Assembly: GCA_963669155.1 (NCBI GenBank)
Contig: OZ022589.1
Coordinates: 12,289,874-12,353,873, forward strand
From: Arbacia lixula
Lineage: Eukaryota; Echinodermata; Echinoidea; Arbacioida; Arbaciidae
Direction: 5' to 3'
DNA length: 64,000 bases
The position numbers were made by a program, and so were the translations under genes. The notes under the pieces are model-generated. The model did no database searches. It saw nothing but the letters and a program-made list of their open reading frames with translations, and was not told the DNA's origin. Shown piece after piece: positions 27,150-38,459 of the stretch; the stretch's first letter is position 1, and each line of letters opens with the position of its first letter.

Positions 27150-27674
27150 AAGATTGTCCGTCCCTTTTGCAAACTTAAAATTTGAAATCGTCTATCACGA
27201 TCGTAAATTGAAGAAAGTGTGATTCAAGACCATTTCTAAGAATATAGCATGTTGAAGCTTTCTGTATATGTAAAAAAATTTCAGCCGTTAAATTTCAAAC
27301 CGACTTTTTTCGTACTACGAAAAAAGTATTAGTCTTTGTTACAGTATCTATGTGGTTATTATGCGTGTGTGAAATCCTAATTTTATGAGTAAATGCCAAA
27401 CTTTGGAGATGATTCCTTCCATAGAACATTTTTTTTTCATAATGCGTTTTATAATTTAATAAACAGATTAATCAATAAAAGCAGATATTTGAACACAAAC
27501 TGCTAAGAGCCTGAGGTAAAGACTATTAATCATACGTTGTTTACGTGCATTATTTGAATTTTACACTACGTATCAGTTTCAAATTGTGAATATAGACCTT
27601 GCCAACACTTCTCTATATGTTTTGCCAATGTTTCGATGGTTTTGTTGTGATCTGAAAAAGGGACTGGCTGTCTT
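27150..27674 (-). mobile_element. AAGACAGCCCGTCCC-family nonautonomous DNA transposon, copy 2
   Basis: Inverted relative to the 23258 copy; TA flanks (27148-27149, 27675-27676). Full-length form at 525 bp. It includes ACTTTTTTCGTACTACGAAA and a tract GCATAATAACCACATAGATA (minus) that copy 1 lacks. Confidence 0.88.
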
Positions 27675-27835
27675 TAAGGAGTACTGAGATACGCAGAACG
27701 GTAAAAACATTATGACGTCATACATGAAAAGTCATTTTTCATTTTCATCACCCATGTTCATATGGCAATATAATAACGTCACGATGCATTTAACGGTAAA
27801 ATAACACATGAAATCACATCTACATTTCATACTCT

Positions 27836-28325
27836 AATAACTAATGTATCGAGGGACAGGATTTTTCTTTATGGTAGAAGATAGCTTCCACTTTGTGTAA
27901 TTCGTCCTTTTCTACCTTGAATTACTGTGATATGGATGTCATGGAAACGGGACGACTTTTACAGAAATTATGGCAAATATGAATGGATATCAAGAGTTGT
28001 CACTATGGAAGGATCATAAATGAGTAATTATGCAAAATAAATAATGTATTGCCGGACAGAATTATTTTTTATGTTCGGGCTTAGCTTGACAATACGTAAT
28101 TGGCGTTTTTCTACCTTGAATTACTGTGATATGGACGTCACGGAAAAGGGGCTACTTTCAAAGAAGCTGGAGTTTGGAGGTTGTCAAGATGGAAGGATAT
28201 TGAATGAGGAAGTATGCAAAATAACTAATGTATTGAGGGACAGGATTTTTCTTTATGGTAGAGTACAGCTTCCACATTGTGTAATTCGCCCTTTTCTACC
28301 TTGAATCACTGTGATATGGATGTCA
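27836..28325. repeat. Tandem repeat, unit about 190-200 bp, about 2.5 copies
   Basis: Units begin TAATGTAT(C/T)G at about 27842, 28042 and 28227. Each contains TTTCTACCTTGAAT(T/C)ACTGT and GATATGGA(T/C)GTCA; the first two end ATGCAAAATA. Copies diverge by point changes and small indels. Confidence 0.85.
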
Positions 28326-28329
28326 CTAA

Positions 28330-30100
28330 GTGCCAATTTTGGTGTTTTTACAGAAAAGTGATCAATTACGTCAAAATATCGAGCTATGCCGCTGGACTAG
28401 GAGGTACTAGGTGAGCGGGAGATACAACTCGCAGAAATTCAGCTGCTCTCAACAATATGGTACAGCCTCGATTGCGTCACGTTTACCTGCATTTGTACAA
28501 TTTTAACTTTCATTGCTGAACTATTAATGCTGTCACTAAGAGCTTGTTATATAGTCAATGAGAAGTTGAGAACAAGCGAACACGAAGTTTGATGCTTTTT
28601 GAGATGAAAAAACTAGCTTCGGGGCAGCTGGGCACGTTTTTCATGTTACCTGTCTGAAAGGAAAATATCTGAAAGTAACGTTTCATGCAATCTTTTAATG
28701 GAACATCATGGGGAATATTGTGGAATGGAAACTTTTGTACTGCAACTTCATATGTCGTCTAGAGCTTTTTTTGCCATATTGCATGTATTGTAACAGTATT
28801 CTTCGATTGAATCTTTATAGATGCATCGTAGGTATTATACATGTCACAACTGCGCAAGCATATGGGGTCAGGATATCTCCCCAAATTCTTCTGGGCATCC
28901 GATTTTTTTTATACGGAAAATTCAGGCAAAAATCATCCACAGAATTGGCGGCTTTGAACATGGGAGATCAAAGAGAAAATCTTTTATAAAACATTAGTTT
29001 GTGAGAACAAGGAGCGTACAATGAATCTGCATTACTTAAACGGCTACTGGCACTCCATGTGCTTAAACTGTTTTAACTAGGATACGGTAAAATCATTACC
29101 CACACAATTAATGTATCCACCTGTCGTATACAATAACAACAGCACACACCACGAAGGGAAATGAAGTTCTCTGAAGTACGCTTATGATCCGTTGACCGGC
29201 AACGATATCTCCTTTCAGCCGATTTCACCGCACCGGCTGGAACGCTACCGTCTGTCATGTCATTTCAGTCTCCTTTCTTCACACAAACAAAATCAAACAA
29301 AATTGTTTGTTATACTTGTAATCAATTTGTTTAATAAATATTTTACATTAGGGACAGTACGGTCACCCACACCTCAACGACAAATCATTCTCAACAAAAA
29401 TAATGATCGACACATAGAAGACAACAACTGGCGTCTAACATAACATGTTATGAACTTAGATGTACGCTAGCTTGCATGCTGATATGAATTATTAAGACTA
29501 TAATATTATTACCAATCGTCAAATTACACATTCTGAAGAACATTGCTCTCATGTAGGCCTATAACATGTGGAATGCTTGCATATTCATGAAACGTCAATA
29601 TTTGAGATCTTAATCGTATCGATTACAACTGACTGATCACGTGTGAATTTCCTTTATAATTATAATTGTGAAACGATAACAGAGTAATATTGAATTTTAG
29701 AAATTGACTTATCATTCAACTGGATAACTGTAAGATTTTGCTTACATAAGCACGCAAAATAATTGACTTGAGAACCTAGTATGGAAAATGCTCAGAAATT
29801 CCTATCTGACCCCGTTGAGGCGATCGAGCAAAGGAAGAAATTAACTCCAAGGTCAACCTATATTTTTACCTAACCCTATCCGTCATTTGTCCAGAAATGA
29901 ACTGTTTTACCCGCTAAAAATATGGGTTTATAAATATCCATAATCATAGAAGGCTTGTGGGAGAGGACAAAATACGTTACTGGCCTGTATGGCGTGATGA
30001 CCGCGACTGGAGGCTAACCCGAAAGCTCCCTTCCACCTAACATAGCAACAAAAACGTGTTGCGTAATCATATGCAAATCAACATTCCCCCTCAAATGAAA
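28330..30100. other. No gene recognised
   Basis: Unique-looking AT-rich sequence. The 93-codon frame at 28708-28989 has no family resemblance or splice support. Confidence 0.4.
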
Positions 30101-30104
30101 TAAC

Positions 30105-30330
30105 AATAGACCGTTTCGTAACGTATTCACGACTTCCCCCCCCCCCCCCCCCCCAACTGGGTAGCAGCGTGTTATTGCATTCACCTCTATCTAGTCATTC
30201 ATATTCAATGGATGGAATGCACTTTGAATCTTATTAATTAGTGCTACACGGACAAACCTCAGTTTCCATTAGTAGCGAATTGTTTGAACGACGTGAATAA
30301 AATCTGCGTACATAACAAAAATGGTCTATT
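30105..30330 (+). mobile_element. AATAGACC-family MITE, copy 1
   Basis: Ends AATAGACCGTTTCGTAACGT and ...AAAAATGGTCTATT. Internal GCGTGTTATTGCATTCACCT and GACGTGAATAAAATCTGCGT. It is inverted at 31325-31530 and present again at 51828-52054. Contains a poly-C run. Confidence 0.82.
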
Positions 30331-31324
30331 CGCTTTCTATACAATGCTAAGAGAATTTCACATTCCACAGACTGGGCGTGTTTTAAATCCCCGTACATCA
30401 TACAGCGTAGAGCGCTACGTGCTACAGCGGAGATTTCAGTGCGTTGTGTACACGCAAAAAGGAGACTCGGCGCTCTACCTTTTTGCTGCAGAATCCATCA
30501 TCTTTCTTTCTTTTTTATCCTTCTCAATTCATGACGTGCTACTCCTAACTGTCACCCGTTGTCAGTTTTTAATGGAACACGTCTGAATCGGTTGCGATTT
30601 TTGAAGAGGGAGGTGTATTTTGAGCGGATTTGTTTCAGTGCGATTAGAGGCGCAATAAATCCAATCGTGTTTGACTCCGTCGAAAAACCTTTCTTCCCGT
30701 TTTGGTCTTGATTGTGTACGATTTGTACTTCAAGGGTACGGCCACTCTCTATGGGCACATGGTAAGCATGATTAGAAACACTTGAAAGAATTTGCCTTAT
30801 TTTATGTTGTAACATGATACCCATGTTTTTACATTTCTGACAATATTCTATATGACAAGTGCGTATCACTATGCACTGCAGTGATTGGGATGTGTGTATA
30901 GCTCGGCGTATGTGTGAGTGCGGAGGGGGGGGGGGAGGGGGGAGGAGGGGGGGTCAATCTGGAAGAGTTTAGGATTGAATATGAGAAAGAAGAGACATCA
31001 TTAGCGGGACAGGGTAGGATATAAAGTGGGAGACAGCATAGAAAGGAATAAAGCCAGTAGAGAGAAAGAGAGAGAGAGCGCCCGAAAGGGATGTGTATGT
31101 GTGTGTGTGTGCGTGTGACAGGAGGGGAGGGGTAGGCCACCGACATGTATGAGTGAGTGTGTGTACGTGCGTTTTTTGGAGATCTATGTCGAAAAAAAGA
31201 GAGAGGGGGGGGGGGGAATACAATGAACAAGAATTAAAAGGACGATGGGCCAGAAGAAAAAGGAGAGGTGAAATAGTCGTGGGTATGTGAGGAATCAGGA
31301 AGGGGGGAAGGGAGAGTTATGGAA
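30331..31324. other. Spacer between two inverted MITEs; microsatellite
   Basis: Includes G-rich/GA-rich low complexity at about 30920-31220 (GTGTGTATGTGTGTGTGTGT, GAGAGAGAGAG). The minus-strand frames here are low-complexity artefacts. Confidence 0.5.
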
Positions 31325-31530
31325 TTATACCATTTTCGTTATTCATGCAGTTTTTATTCACGTCGTTCAACCCCAAAGCGTGTCCGAGGTTTGTCCAAGT
31401 AGCAACAACTGATAAGACTCAAAAGTGCATTCCACCCATTGAATATGAATGGACAAGTACTAGTCAACGCAATAACGCGTTGCTACCCAGTTAGGCGGTT
31501 AGTCGTGAATACATTTCGAAAACGTCTATT
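31325..31530 (-). mobile_element. AATAGACC-family MITE, copy 2 (inverted)
   Basis: The minus strand starts AATAGACGTTTTCGAAATGT. It contains GCAACGCGTTATTGCGTTGA and GACGTGAATAAAAACTGCAT. Pairs with 30105-30330 as a large inverted repeat around a 1-kb spacer. Confidence 0.8.
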
Positions 31531-32138
31531 CTGCGTATCTGGAAAAACAGAAAGAAGAAGAGAAAGTGCTGATAGGGCCGTTTTTCAGACAAAAACATGA
31601 ATTCAGACAAAGAGAATACATGTTGAAGGATTGTCTGTGCGCATTAATAAATGATTTGAAGATTTCAAGGTTAGGGACAAAAAAGGGTGTGTTTGGAGAG
31701 ACAGAGACAGACAGGCACTTTCACTTGATAAAAAGTCATGTAATGCAACTGTGATTAAACGTGATCTAACACAATTTACTGTGACAATATTCATATCAGT
31801 TGTTTTTTTCCTATCTCTCTCACTCTCCCTATACACCTGTGTATGTCTGTCTCTATCACGTTCCCCTGTTACCTCTCTCTCTCTCTCTCTCCCTCTCTCC
31901 TCTGTCTATAGGAGCCGATTTACATTCCTGACAGGCTAATTCATGGGATTACTGTTACTTTTTCATTGACACGAATGAGAACCGGCAGCAGTACATTCGT
32001 TGAGGTAATTATTCGGGCTATATCATTCGGATATGGGGGGGGGGGGGCAAACTTGCTGTCGAATAGCCATTGAGATTAAGAGGCAAGTTTACCCATGAAA
32101 CATGTCAATTCTATTCAAAAATTCATTCATGATACTTA

Positions 32139-32401
32139 AAGAGAATTATACTGTACTGGGAAGAGAAAAAAACCCTCAATAGGTGATCACGGGCGATCTT
32201 CTTGGCAATGGTCTGAAATTCATGTATTGTCCATTGTAGAAAGTTGCTGAAAGTTATTTGCCCTCAAATAATCCACATTTGAAGTAATTAGTGATTAAAT
32301 CACAAATCCTCGAGATGTTCGGCCCGAACACTGGTACTTTCTCAACTAAAAGCTATCATTTTAGAGCCATTTACATGTTTACTGGGTACACTTTCCCTTT
32401 G
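32139..32401. mobile_element. TACTGGGAAGAC-family MITE, copy B
   Basis: Left AAAGAGAATTATACTGTACT; right end complement CTCAAAGGGAAAGTGTACCC. It lies within unit 1 of the tandem duplication and is absent from the matching place in unit 2 (near 33655). Confidence 0.78.
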
Positions 32402-32843
32402 AGCAAGTACCGCTTTGAAATAAATGGATTCATATTAATTTTACTTTTGACGAGACATTACCAAGACCGCCCCCCCCCCCCCCCCTCAGCTCAAAGACCA
32501 TATGACCAGGGATGTGTAAGGAAGGAAAAACAACTGGAGCATAACATATTCAAACATCTGTATGGATACTAAAGCGTGATAATTAATTTTCAAAGCATTC
32601 CACAATCACTGCAATGCTTTGATGTCCTTTGCACAGCACCGATTTTTTTTAGCTGTCAATTTGGAAAGAAATATCTTTGATTCCCTATTTTGTCTCTCGA
32701 AGCTGTGTTTCTTATCAAATTTTTATTTTGCAATTTTCAAGAAAATTAAGAGCAACACCAAATCAAATATCATTATTCGATGCCACCACGAAATCCGTTG
32801 AATTCCAATCGCAAGTGCTCTCATATCACTACATCTACCGCAG

Positions 32844-32978
32844 GGTCCACGTGCTCGTCTGTCTTCCTCGTCGGCCGACGTCTTCAATATGGTGTGAGAC
32901 CTGTACAGCTTCTCCCTCCTGGAACTCAACACCACAGTCATCTCCGACAACCTGGAGCTGAAAACCGACAAGAGATAT
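32844..32978 (+). pseudogene. Broken copy of the exon at 34032
   Basis: It follows the same acceptor CCGCAG|GGTCCACGTG as the intact copy. The frame reads SSSSADVFNMV then a TGA; the downstream part LLELNTTV is recognisable. It lacks the gtaagt donor of the other copy. This is a decayed exon in duplication unit 1. Confidence 0.6.
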
Positions 32979-33149
32979 GTAATGCAACTGTGATTACACG
33001 TGATCTAACACACTTTACTGTGACAATATTCGTATCAGATTTATATATAATCTTGCGCAATATAAATCGCCTGAACAAATCAACCGAGCTGTGCTGTATT
33101 GTAAGTACATTTATATAATCATTGACATCACCCGAATGAAACACGGCTC

Positions 33150-33357
33150 GCGCTCTCCCTCTCTCTCTCTCTCTCTCTCATTCCCTTCTCTCTTTCTCTC
33201 TCTTTTGTCATTCCCCTTTTCTTTATCTGTCTCCCATTCTATCTCCCTTTCGTTCTTTTCTCTATATTTCTCTCTCTCTCTCTCTCTTATACATCTGTGT
33301 ATATCTGTCTCTATCTCCCGTTCCCCATCTACCCTCCCCCTTCTCTCTCTCTCTCTC

Positions 33358-33423
<66 letters not shown>

Positions 33424-33440
33424 CTCTCTCCTCTGTCTAT
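33150..33440. repeat. CT microsatellite
   Basis: Long imperfect (CT)n with TTT/CCC interruptions in unit 2 of the tandem duplication. Frames of SLSLSL or ERERER here are artefacts. Confidence 0.92.
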
Positions 33441-34031
33441 ATGAACCGATTAATATTTCCGTGCTTGTCGCTGACAGGCTTACTAATGGGATTACTATTA
33501 GTTTTCCATTGACATGAATGAAAACCGGCAGCAGTACATTCGTTGTGGTCATTATTCGGCCGCCCCAAAAACGAAACCGACTGATATCGGTTAGCCGTAG
33601 AAATGCACTTGCGGAGGGGGAGGAGGGGTTGCACAAACTTGCTGTCGAACAGCATTTGAGATCAAGCAACTACCGCTTTGACATAAATGGATTCAAAGTT
33701 ATTTTACTTTTGATGAGACATTGCCATGACCTGAAACCTCCACCCCCCCCCCCCCCCCACCCTCCCGAAAGGCAACCACCCCCTCAAGCACCTGTGTCAC
33801 ACCGAAAAACATATCCGGTCTTTCAGCTCAAATACCATATTATACTATATACCTGCTCTTCGTTTTAATCTCAAATAAAATGTCTACATAGTCACTTTTC
33901 CCTTATCTTACCGGTAAATGACAGTCTATTTGTCAAGGAACATGTCAAATATCATGTTATGCCACCACGAGATCCGCTCAGCATGTTCAGTTCCAATCGC
34001 AAGTGTTTTCATATCACTCCCTCTCCCGCAG

Positions 34032-34180
34032 GGTCCACGTGCTCGTCTGTCGTCCTCGTCGTCCGACGTCTTCAATATAGTGGGAGACCTGGACAGCTCC
34101 TTCCTTCTGGAACTCAACACCACGGTCACTTCCTACAACCGAAAACCGACCAGCTCCAAGACGAAAGCCTCTTCGAACTC
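34032..34180 (+). CDS. Candidate exon, unidentified protein (intact duplicate)
   Basis: The acceptor is CTCCCTCTCCCGCAG and the donor gtaagt, giving 49 codons plus two bases. The likely frame reads SSSSSDVFNIVGDLDSSFLL, then ELNTTVTSYNRKPTSSKTKA. Third codon positions are mostly C or G, unlike the flanking AT-rich DNA, a sign of real coding. Its family is not recognised. A second frame is also open over most of the length, so frame choice rests on codon bias. Joining directly to the 35058 exon would give a stop, so that link is unproven. Confidence 0.4.
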
Positions 34181-34205
34181 GTAAGTATAAGAAAAGAGTG
34201 TGCAA

Positions 34206-34613
34206 CCTTGATTGGTAATATATTTACTAACGCCTGTTAATGATCCTAGTTCTTCAGGAATTCTTTTGTCTGACGCCAGCGATCACTTTTCGATTTTCCA
34301 AATAACAGAAATCTGGTACAAAATTCGAAAATCGATCAAGTCCAAAACATTTCGACGTGAGGTAAATCGTACCGCTATCCAATCGCTTCTTCGTGATTTA
34401 AGCCACATTGATCGGTCCGATGTCTTTGAAACTAATGACGTAAATGAAGCATATGATTATTTCTTAAAACGTTTCTCATCTATATATGATTTGCAGATTC
34501 CTTTAAAACCGGTATGTTCTATCCGCCGTCCCAAAGCCATGGATAAATCATGCAATTTTAAACTCAATAAAAACAAAACAAAACATGCTTTCACATGCAT
34601 TCTTATACACTGA
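34206..34613 (+). mobile_element. LINE fragment: endonuclease end and EN-RT linker
   Basis: The frame reads SSGILLSDASDHFSIFQITE, then FRREVNRTAIQSLL and NEAYDYFLKRFSSIYD. The SG.L.SD.SDHF.IF motif ends the LINE endonuclease domain, and the rest is the linker before RT. Both 5' and 3' parts are missing. It lies between the candidate exons at 34032 and 35058. Confidence 0.75.
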
Positions 34614-35057
34614 GGACATGCAAGATATTGATTGATATTGAGCATTCGCTATTGTTGGCTATGTTGTTTTTTATAGTTTGGAAAGATCGTTTTCATTAAA
34701 AATCCTCTTCAGTTGTTTTTCCGTCGACTGTCGGTAAAACGGCGAAGACGCGGCCGTCAATGGTCTAGGCAGCCGACACCTTGTCGCGGTGACTCGTCGT
34801 CAGGAGCAGCTCAGTGTCGTCGTGAGGTCCTCTGGATGGAAACCCCGCTTCCTTTCAGCTTGCTCTTAATCCTCATGAATAAGCCACATATTTGTAATAT
34901 TTTCGAATATTTATTACAAGGCATAACTAAGCAGTAATTTGGATCTTGGAGAATACTTCATAATGATTCATTGATGTATGAAGGAAAGCGAGAATTCCAT
35001 AAGAATTTCTAAAGAAACAGAGTATATCAATGGTCCTATTCTGCATTTTATTTTCAG

Positions 35058-35330
35058 GTGAATGAGATCTTCACCGGCCGCCCGGTCAAGGCGACCGCCC
35101 TGAACCTCTTCTCTCGCGATGACCGGATCGCCACGGCCAAGGAAAACCGAGTTGGTCGAGCAGTGGCGCAAGCAGTCTGGGGAGCGACCTTGACGTCAAG
35201 TGTTGCAGAGCTCCCCACTTTGCGACGAGTGGCGAGTAGGAGGGGAGCATCTACGCCTTGATGGGCAAGCTGACACTGCAGAGCTGCCGCACGTTCCTGC
35301 TAGAGAAACATGTCCTTCCGTCGTCGGCGG
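35058..35330 (+). CDS. Candidate exon(s), unidentified protein, possibly broken
   Basis: The acceptor TTTATTTTCAG is followed by VNEIFTGRPVKATALNLFSR and DDRIATAKENR in GC3-rich codons. The frame continues to a stop at about 35259. In another frame, 35241-35334 reads SIYALMGKLTLQSCRTFLLE, then KHVLPSSAGTLL and a stop, also GC3-rich. That suggests a frameshifted C-terminus or two exons. The protein is not recognised. Confidence 0.35.
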
Positions 35331-35339
35331 GAACGCTAC

Positions 35340-36273
35340 TGTAGGAAGCGCCAAAGCAGGCCGAATTTAAGTAGAATGAGTGAGGAAGTGTCCAGAACTC
35401 GCGGAGCTCAACAAATGAACACTAGGCTAAATCTTCCTAAAGGAGTGGTCACTATAAACTGTAGGGTGGATTTGGCACGACTTAACGAAGGATGAGTGAG
35501 GGAGATAATTAATCCGCGCAGCCAGCTTGACAAATGAACAAGAAATCTCTCCTACCAGAGATGCCATTATAGGATGGACTTTTGCGAAACTTGACAAAAT
35601 GGTAAGGGAGACAGAGAGAGCCCGCTGAGCTAACGCAACAAATCAACTCTAAATCTTCCCTAAAATAAAGGTCACGATGAATTAAAGGTTGGGCTTTGGC
35701 ACGATTTGAAGAGAACGCGCACAGGTAGCTCAACTAATCAACGCTACATCTCTCCATAAGGAGTGGTCATTGAAGGGTGGACTTTACCACAGAGGAACAT
35801 CGGGGTAACTCCACACATGTCCTATATAAATATCAGTGACACATCTCTCTCTTGTTTAAGCTGCGAGCTTTGGGATTGACTGGTCAGAAATAACCGCCAA
35901 TCTGTTTACTAGATGCCGCAACTCCCACATCATTATTGAACCAGCGGACTGCAGCTCCTTTGGGGTATTGAGCATAACTGATACAGGGGAACAAAAGGTA
36001 TTTTGTCTTCACCCATTGGACAGTCAGTATAGACATGTTCAACGTAAAAGCGGATCATATTCAGATATGCCTAGAACGAGTATGTACCTAACTTGTGACA
36101 TATGACTCAAGTCGATAGCTGTATGTGTTATGTCACACAAAATAGAATGTTTCATTATCATGTATGTATATTATGAAGCTGATATGTGAGCCAAGAATCA
36201 ATTGATACAAAGAGCTCAGTACAGAGAACTGTGTGGCACTCCATGATTGCCTCCGTCACACGACAAAGCACCC

Positions 36274-36304
<31 letters not shown>

Positions 36305-36440
36305 CAGACAGACAGAGAGAGACAGAGAGAGATATATCAAGCAGTCGTCTAGTGAAAACGTGGTCATATTAACTATCAAGATAGCTTGGACAGACCACAA
36401 GGCAAATCATGGTCGTTGAATTATTTCACAAAAAGTTGGA
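35340..36440. other. No gene recognised; internal degenerate repeats and GA microsatellite
   Basis: A phrase like CTAAATCTTCCTAAAGGAGTGG with a GGTGGA(C/T)TTGGCACGA ending recurs roughly every 100 bp (35430, 35550, 35650, 35745). (GA)n lies at 36273-36330. No coding support. Confidence 0.5.
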
Positions 36441-36449
36441 TTGCATGCA

Positions 36450-37073
36450 TGAATACTCTTTTTATGGTTAAGAATTATTTATTCCTCAAAGTTGTATCGC
36501 TAAATTTAGGAAAGTCCCTTACTTTTTTAAATTCAATAATGTATACTCATTTATGCAATAAATCACTAGATAAAGCCTCAGGAATATCAAATTCTGGTAC
36601 AAATGTTTTTCAAAGATCCCTCATCAATGCCTGAAAAAGGGGTAGGTTGTGGTAATTATTTCTCACGTATTTCATTGTTTTTCGTCAAGCGTATTTTGCG
36701 ATTTGGGTGTAAGTGTATGTGAATGTGGGTGTATGTGGGTTTGTGTGTGTTGTAATTATTTACACTACTTGAAACACTTATACCTATTAGAAAAGTATTT
36801 ACATAAAATGGGAAATCCCCTGCATGTTTTTGTCCATGTGGTTATACTCAGTCATAAGGAAAAATAGCGAAATTCAAGTGACATGTGTTTGGTAAACGTA
36901 ATCTGATGTCCGCATGGTAGGTCCGATCGTCATAAATTTGGTATCAAAATGTGCGAAAAGGATCAGATCAGAAAAAAAATCATGAAATTTCGTTTCGAAA
37001 TATTGAGGTGTTCGGAAGTACCGACAAAAAATTGACGGTGGTGGGGAATAATGCACCCCCGTGAGTATTAGGA
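36450..37073. mobile_element. piggyBac-like nonautonomous element, copy 2 (inverted, incomplete)
   Basis: The upper end is TGAGTATTAGGA followed by TTAA (37074-37077). It matches the 9846-10854 element in reverse: TTTCGTTTCGAAATATTGAG, GGTGTTCGG and the TGTTTGGTAAACGTAATCTG region. It lacks the CACGCGT-rich block and the opposite terminus. Confidence 0.75.
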
Positions 37074-37322
37074 TTAAAGGATTATGTGAAGCATGTTGAA
37101 TTCTCAATACTGCACATATAAGTGAATGTCGTCCTATTATGTATCAGTGTAAGAGACCGGTGGCATGGATCATTCTTCGACACGAGGCCCCGTCACACAC
37201 GCGCCCGTGTTGCAAGTAATAGCATGTGAAGTGCACAGTCTTGAAGCAAGAACACGACACGGAATTCATTCTCTATGAGAAGCAGAACAATTGTAGTTGT
37301 ATTTAATTGAGGAAAGCAATGT

Positions 37323-37679
37323 TTGAACAAACTTTCTCTCCCTCAAAATGATATTTTATTGCATGTGAATCTCCAACGATATAACAGGGATGTGTTATGG
37401 AAGGATATGAAACAACATTCTTTCTTTGAACCCATGCGTGGCACCGCCGAAAAAAAACCGTCTTCTCAGCATGTGCTTTTCAGGTGTTCTGATAATAACG
37501 AACAGGATTGCGTAGCAACGGTTTCTCAGAACAAAAGAAATGGAGAGTCTTATTTCGCTTGTCCATTTCTGTTGGATTGCATCAATACTTTTGTGAGGAA
37601 AAGAGATATCAGCAAACAAAAACCAACAGTTTTTTCTGAAATATCTCGGTTGCACGCAAATGCACGCAAACTCTGTTAA
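37323..37679 (+). other. 118-codon open frame of unknown status
   Basis: It reads MNKLSLPQNDILLHVNLQRY at the start and contains CSDNNEQDC and CPFLLDC. There are no recognised domains. A 140-codon frame on the opposite strand overlaps it, so chance is likely. Recorded only because it is longer than most spurious frames here. Confidence 0.12.
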
Positions 37680-37844
37680 TGAAAATAAACAGCTTAAGAT
37701 ATGATTTTGATAATGATTGGATCTCACATCCCACATTTGCCGAAATCTGCGGAAAGTGAAGAAATTTGTTAATTGTGTAAGTAAGAATATTATCTTATAT
37801 CTCCGTTTATGCATCATTCAACAATTATTTAGAAGAAAACCGAG

Positions 37845-38110
37845 TACAGGATCTTTAGTGGTGGTGCCCGTAACTTTCTTGAAAATTGCACAAAAATGCG
37901 ATAAGAAATATAGCTTCCAGTGACAAAACAGTGAATTAAAGATATTGCTTTCCAAGTTGACAGCAACTAAATGTCGGTGCCGCGCATGGGACATCAAAGC
38001 ATTGTAGTGATTGTGGAATGCTTTTGACATTCAGATGACATACAGATGTTTTAATATATTATGCTCGAGTTGTTTCTCCCTCCTAACACATCCCTGGATA
38101 TAAGCTACCC
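37845..38110 (-). repeat. Inverted relic of the 32505-32760 segment
   Basis: Read on the minus strand it follows 32505-32760: CCAGGGATGTGT, a CATTCCACAATCACTACAAT form, TTAGTTGCTGTCAACTTGGA and TTTTCAAGAAAGTTA. It is therefore an inverted, diverged third copy of part of the tandem-duplicated region. Confidence 0.75.
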
Positions 38111-38199
38111 ATCACGAACATTGTATATCTATATATTCATGTTATCAGAATCAGTGTTGGCGTGTGTAAAGTATCGAATTGGTGATTGAAATTGCTTAC

Positions 38200-38455
38200 C
38201 TTCTTTGCATTGTAGAGTGTACAGCTCGTTTTTTTTATTTCCCCCGAGATGTTCCTTAACATATACATATATGCTTCTCTCTGCTTGTGGTCTGCGTCGG
38301 GTTTCGCAGAAACTGCTTGCGTCGGACGCAAGGACGATGCAGGGTTCAGGATCGTAGAAGTTGGCAAGCTGCCAACTCGTTCGTAGAAAAACACGGACGG
38401 CCGGTTGTGACCATGGCAAATAACAAAAAATATGTATGTTTGTCACATATCCCAC
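38200..38455 (-). CDS. Candidate exon, unidentified secreted-type protein
   Basis: On the minus strand, the acceptor GGATATTAG and donor gtaagc bracket an open frame containing QPAVRVFLRTSWQLANFYDP, EPCIVLASDASSFCETRRRP and ELYTLQCKEG. Third positions lean to C/G in the first half. It lies on the same strand side as the inverted relic at 37845-38110, so it may be an exon from an additional copy of that gene. The FYDPEPC word is faintly like complement/macroglobulin proteins, not enough for a call. Confidence 0.3.
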
Positions 38456-38459
38456 CTAA

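Larger units (their letters stand above)
31736..34200. repeat. Diverged tandem duplication, two units of about 1.2 kb
   Basis: Unit 1 is about 31736-32977 and unit 2 about 32978-34200. Shared landmarks in order: TAATGCAACTGTGATTA(A/C)A, a CT-rich tract, GGGATTACT, ACCGGCAGCAGTACATTCGT, ACTTGCTGTCGAA, TACCGCTTTGA, a poly-C run, TGCCACCACGA and GCAGGGTCCACGTGCTCGTC. Unit 1 carries an extra MITE (32139-32401). Unit 2 carries a much longer CT tract. Confidence 0.85.

Noticed and set aside
38200..38455. Complement/alpha-macroglobulin exon
   Set aside because: The FYDPEPC word is suggestive, but no thioester, anaphylatoxin or netrin-type motif surrounds it.
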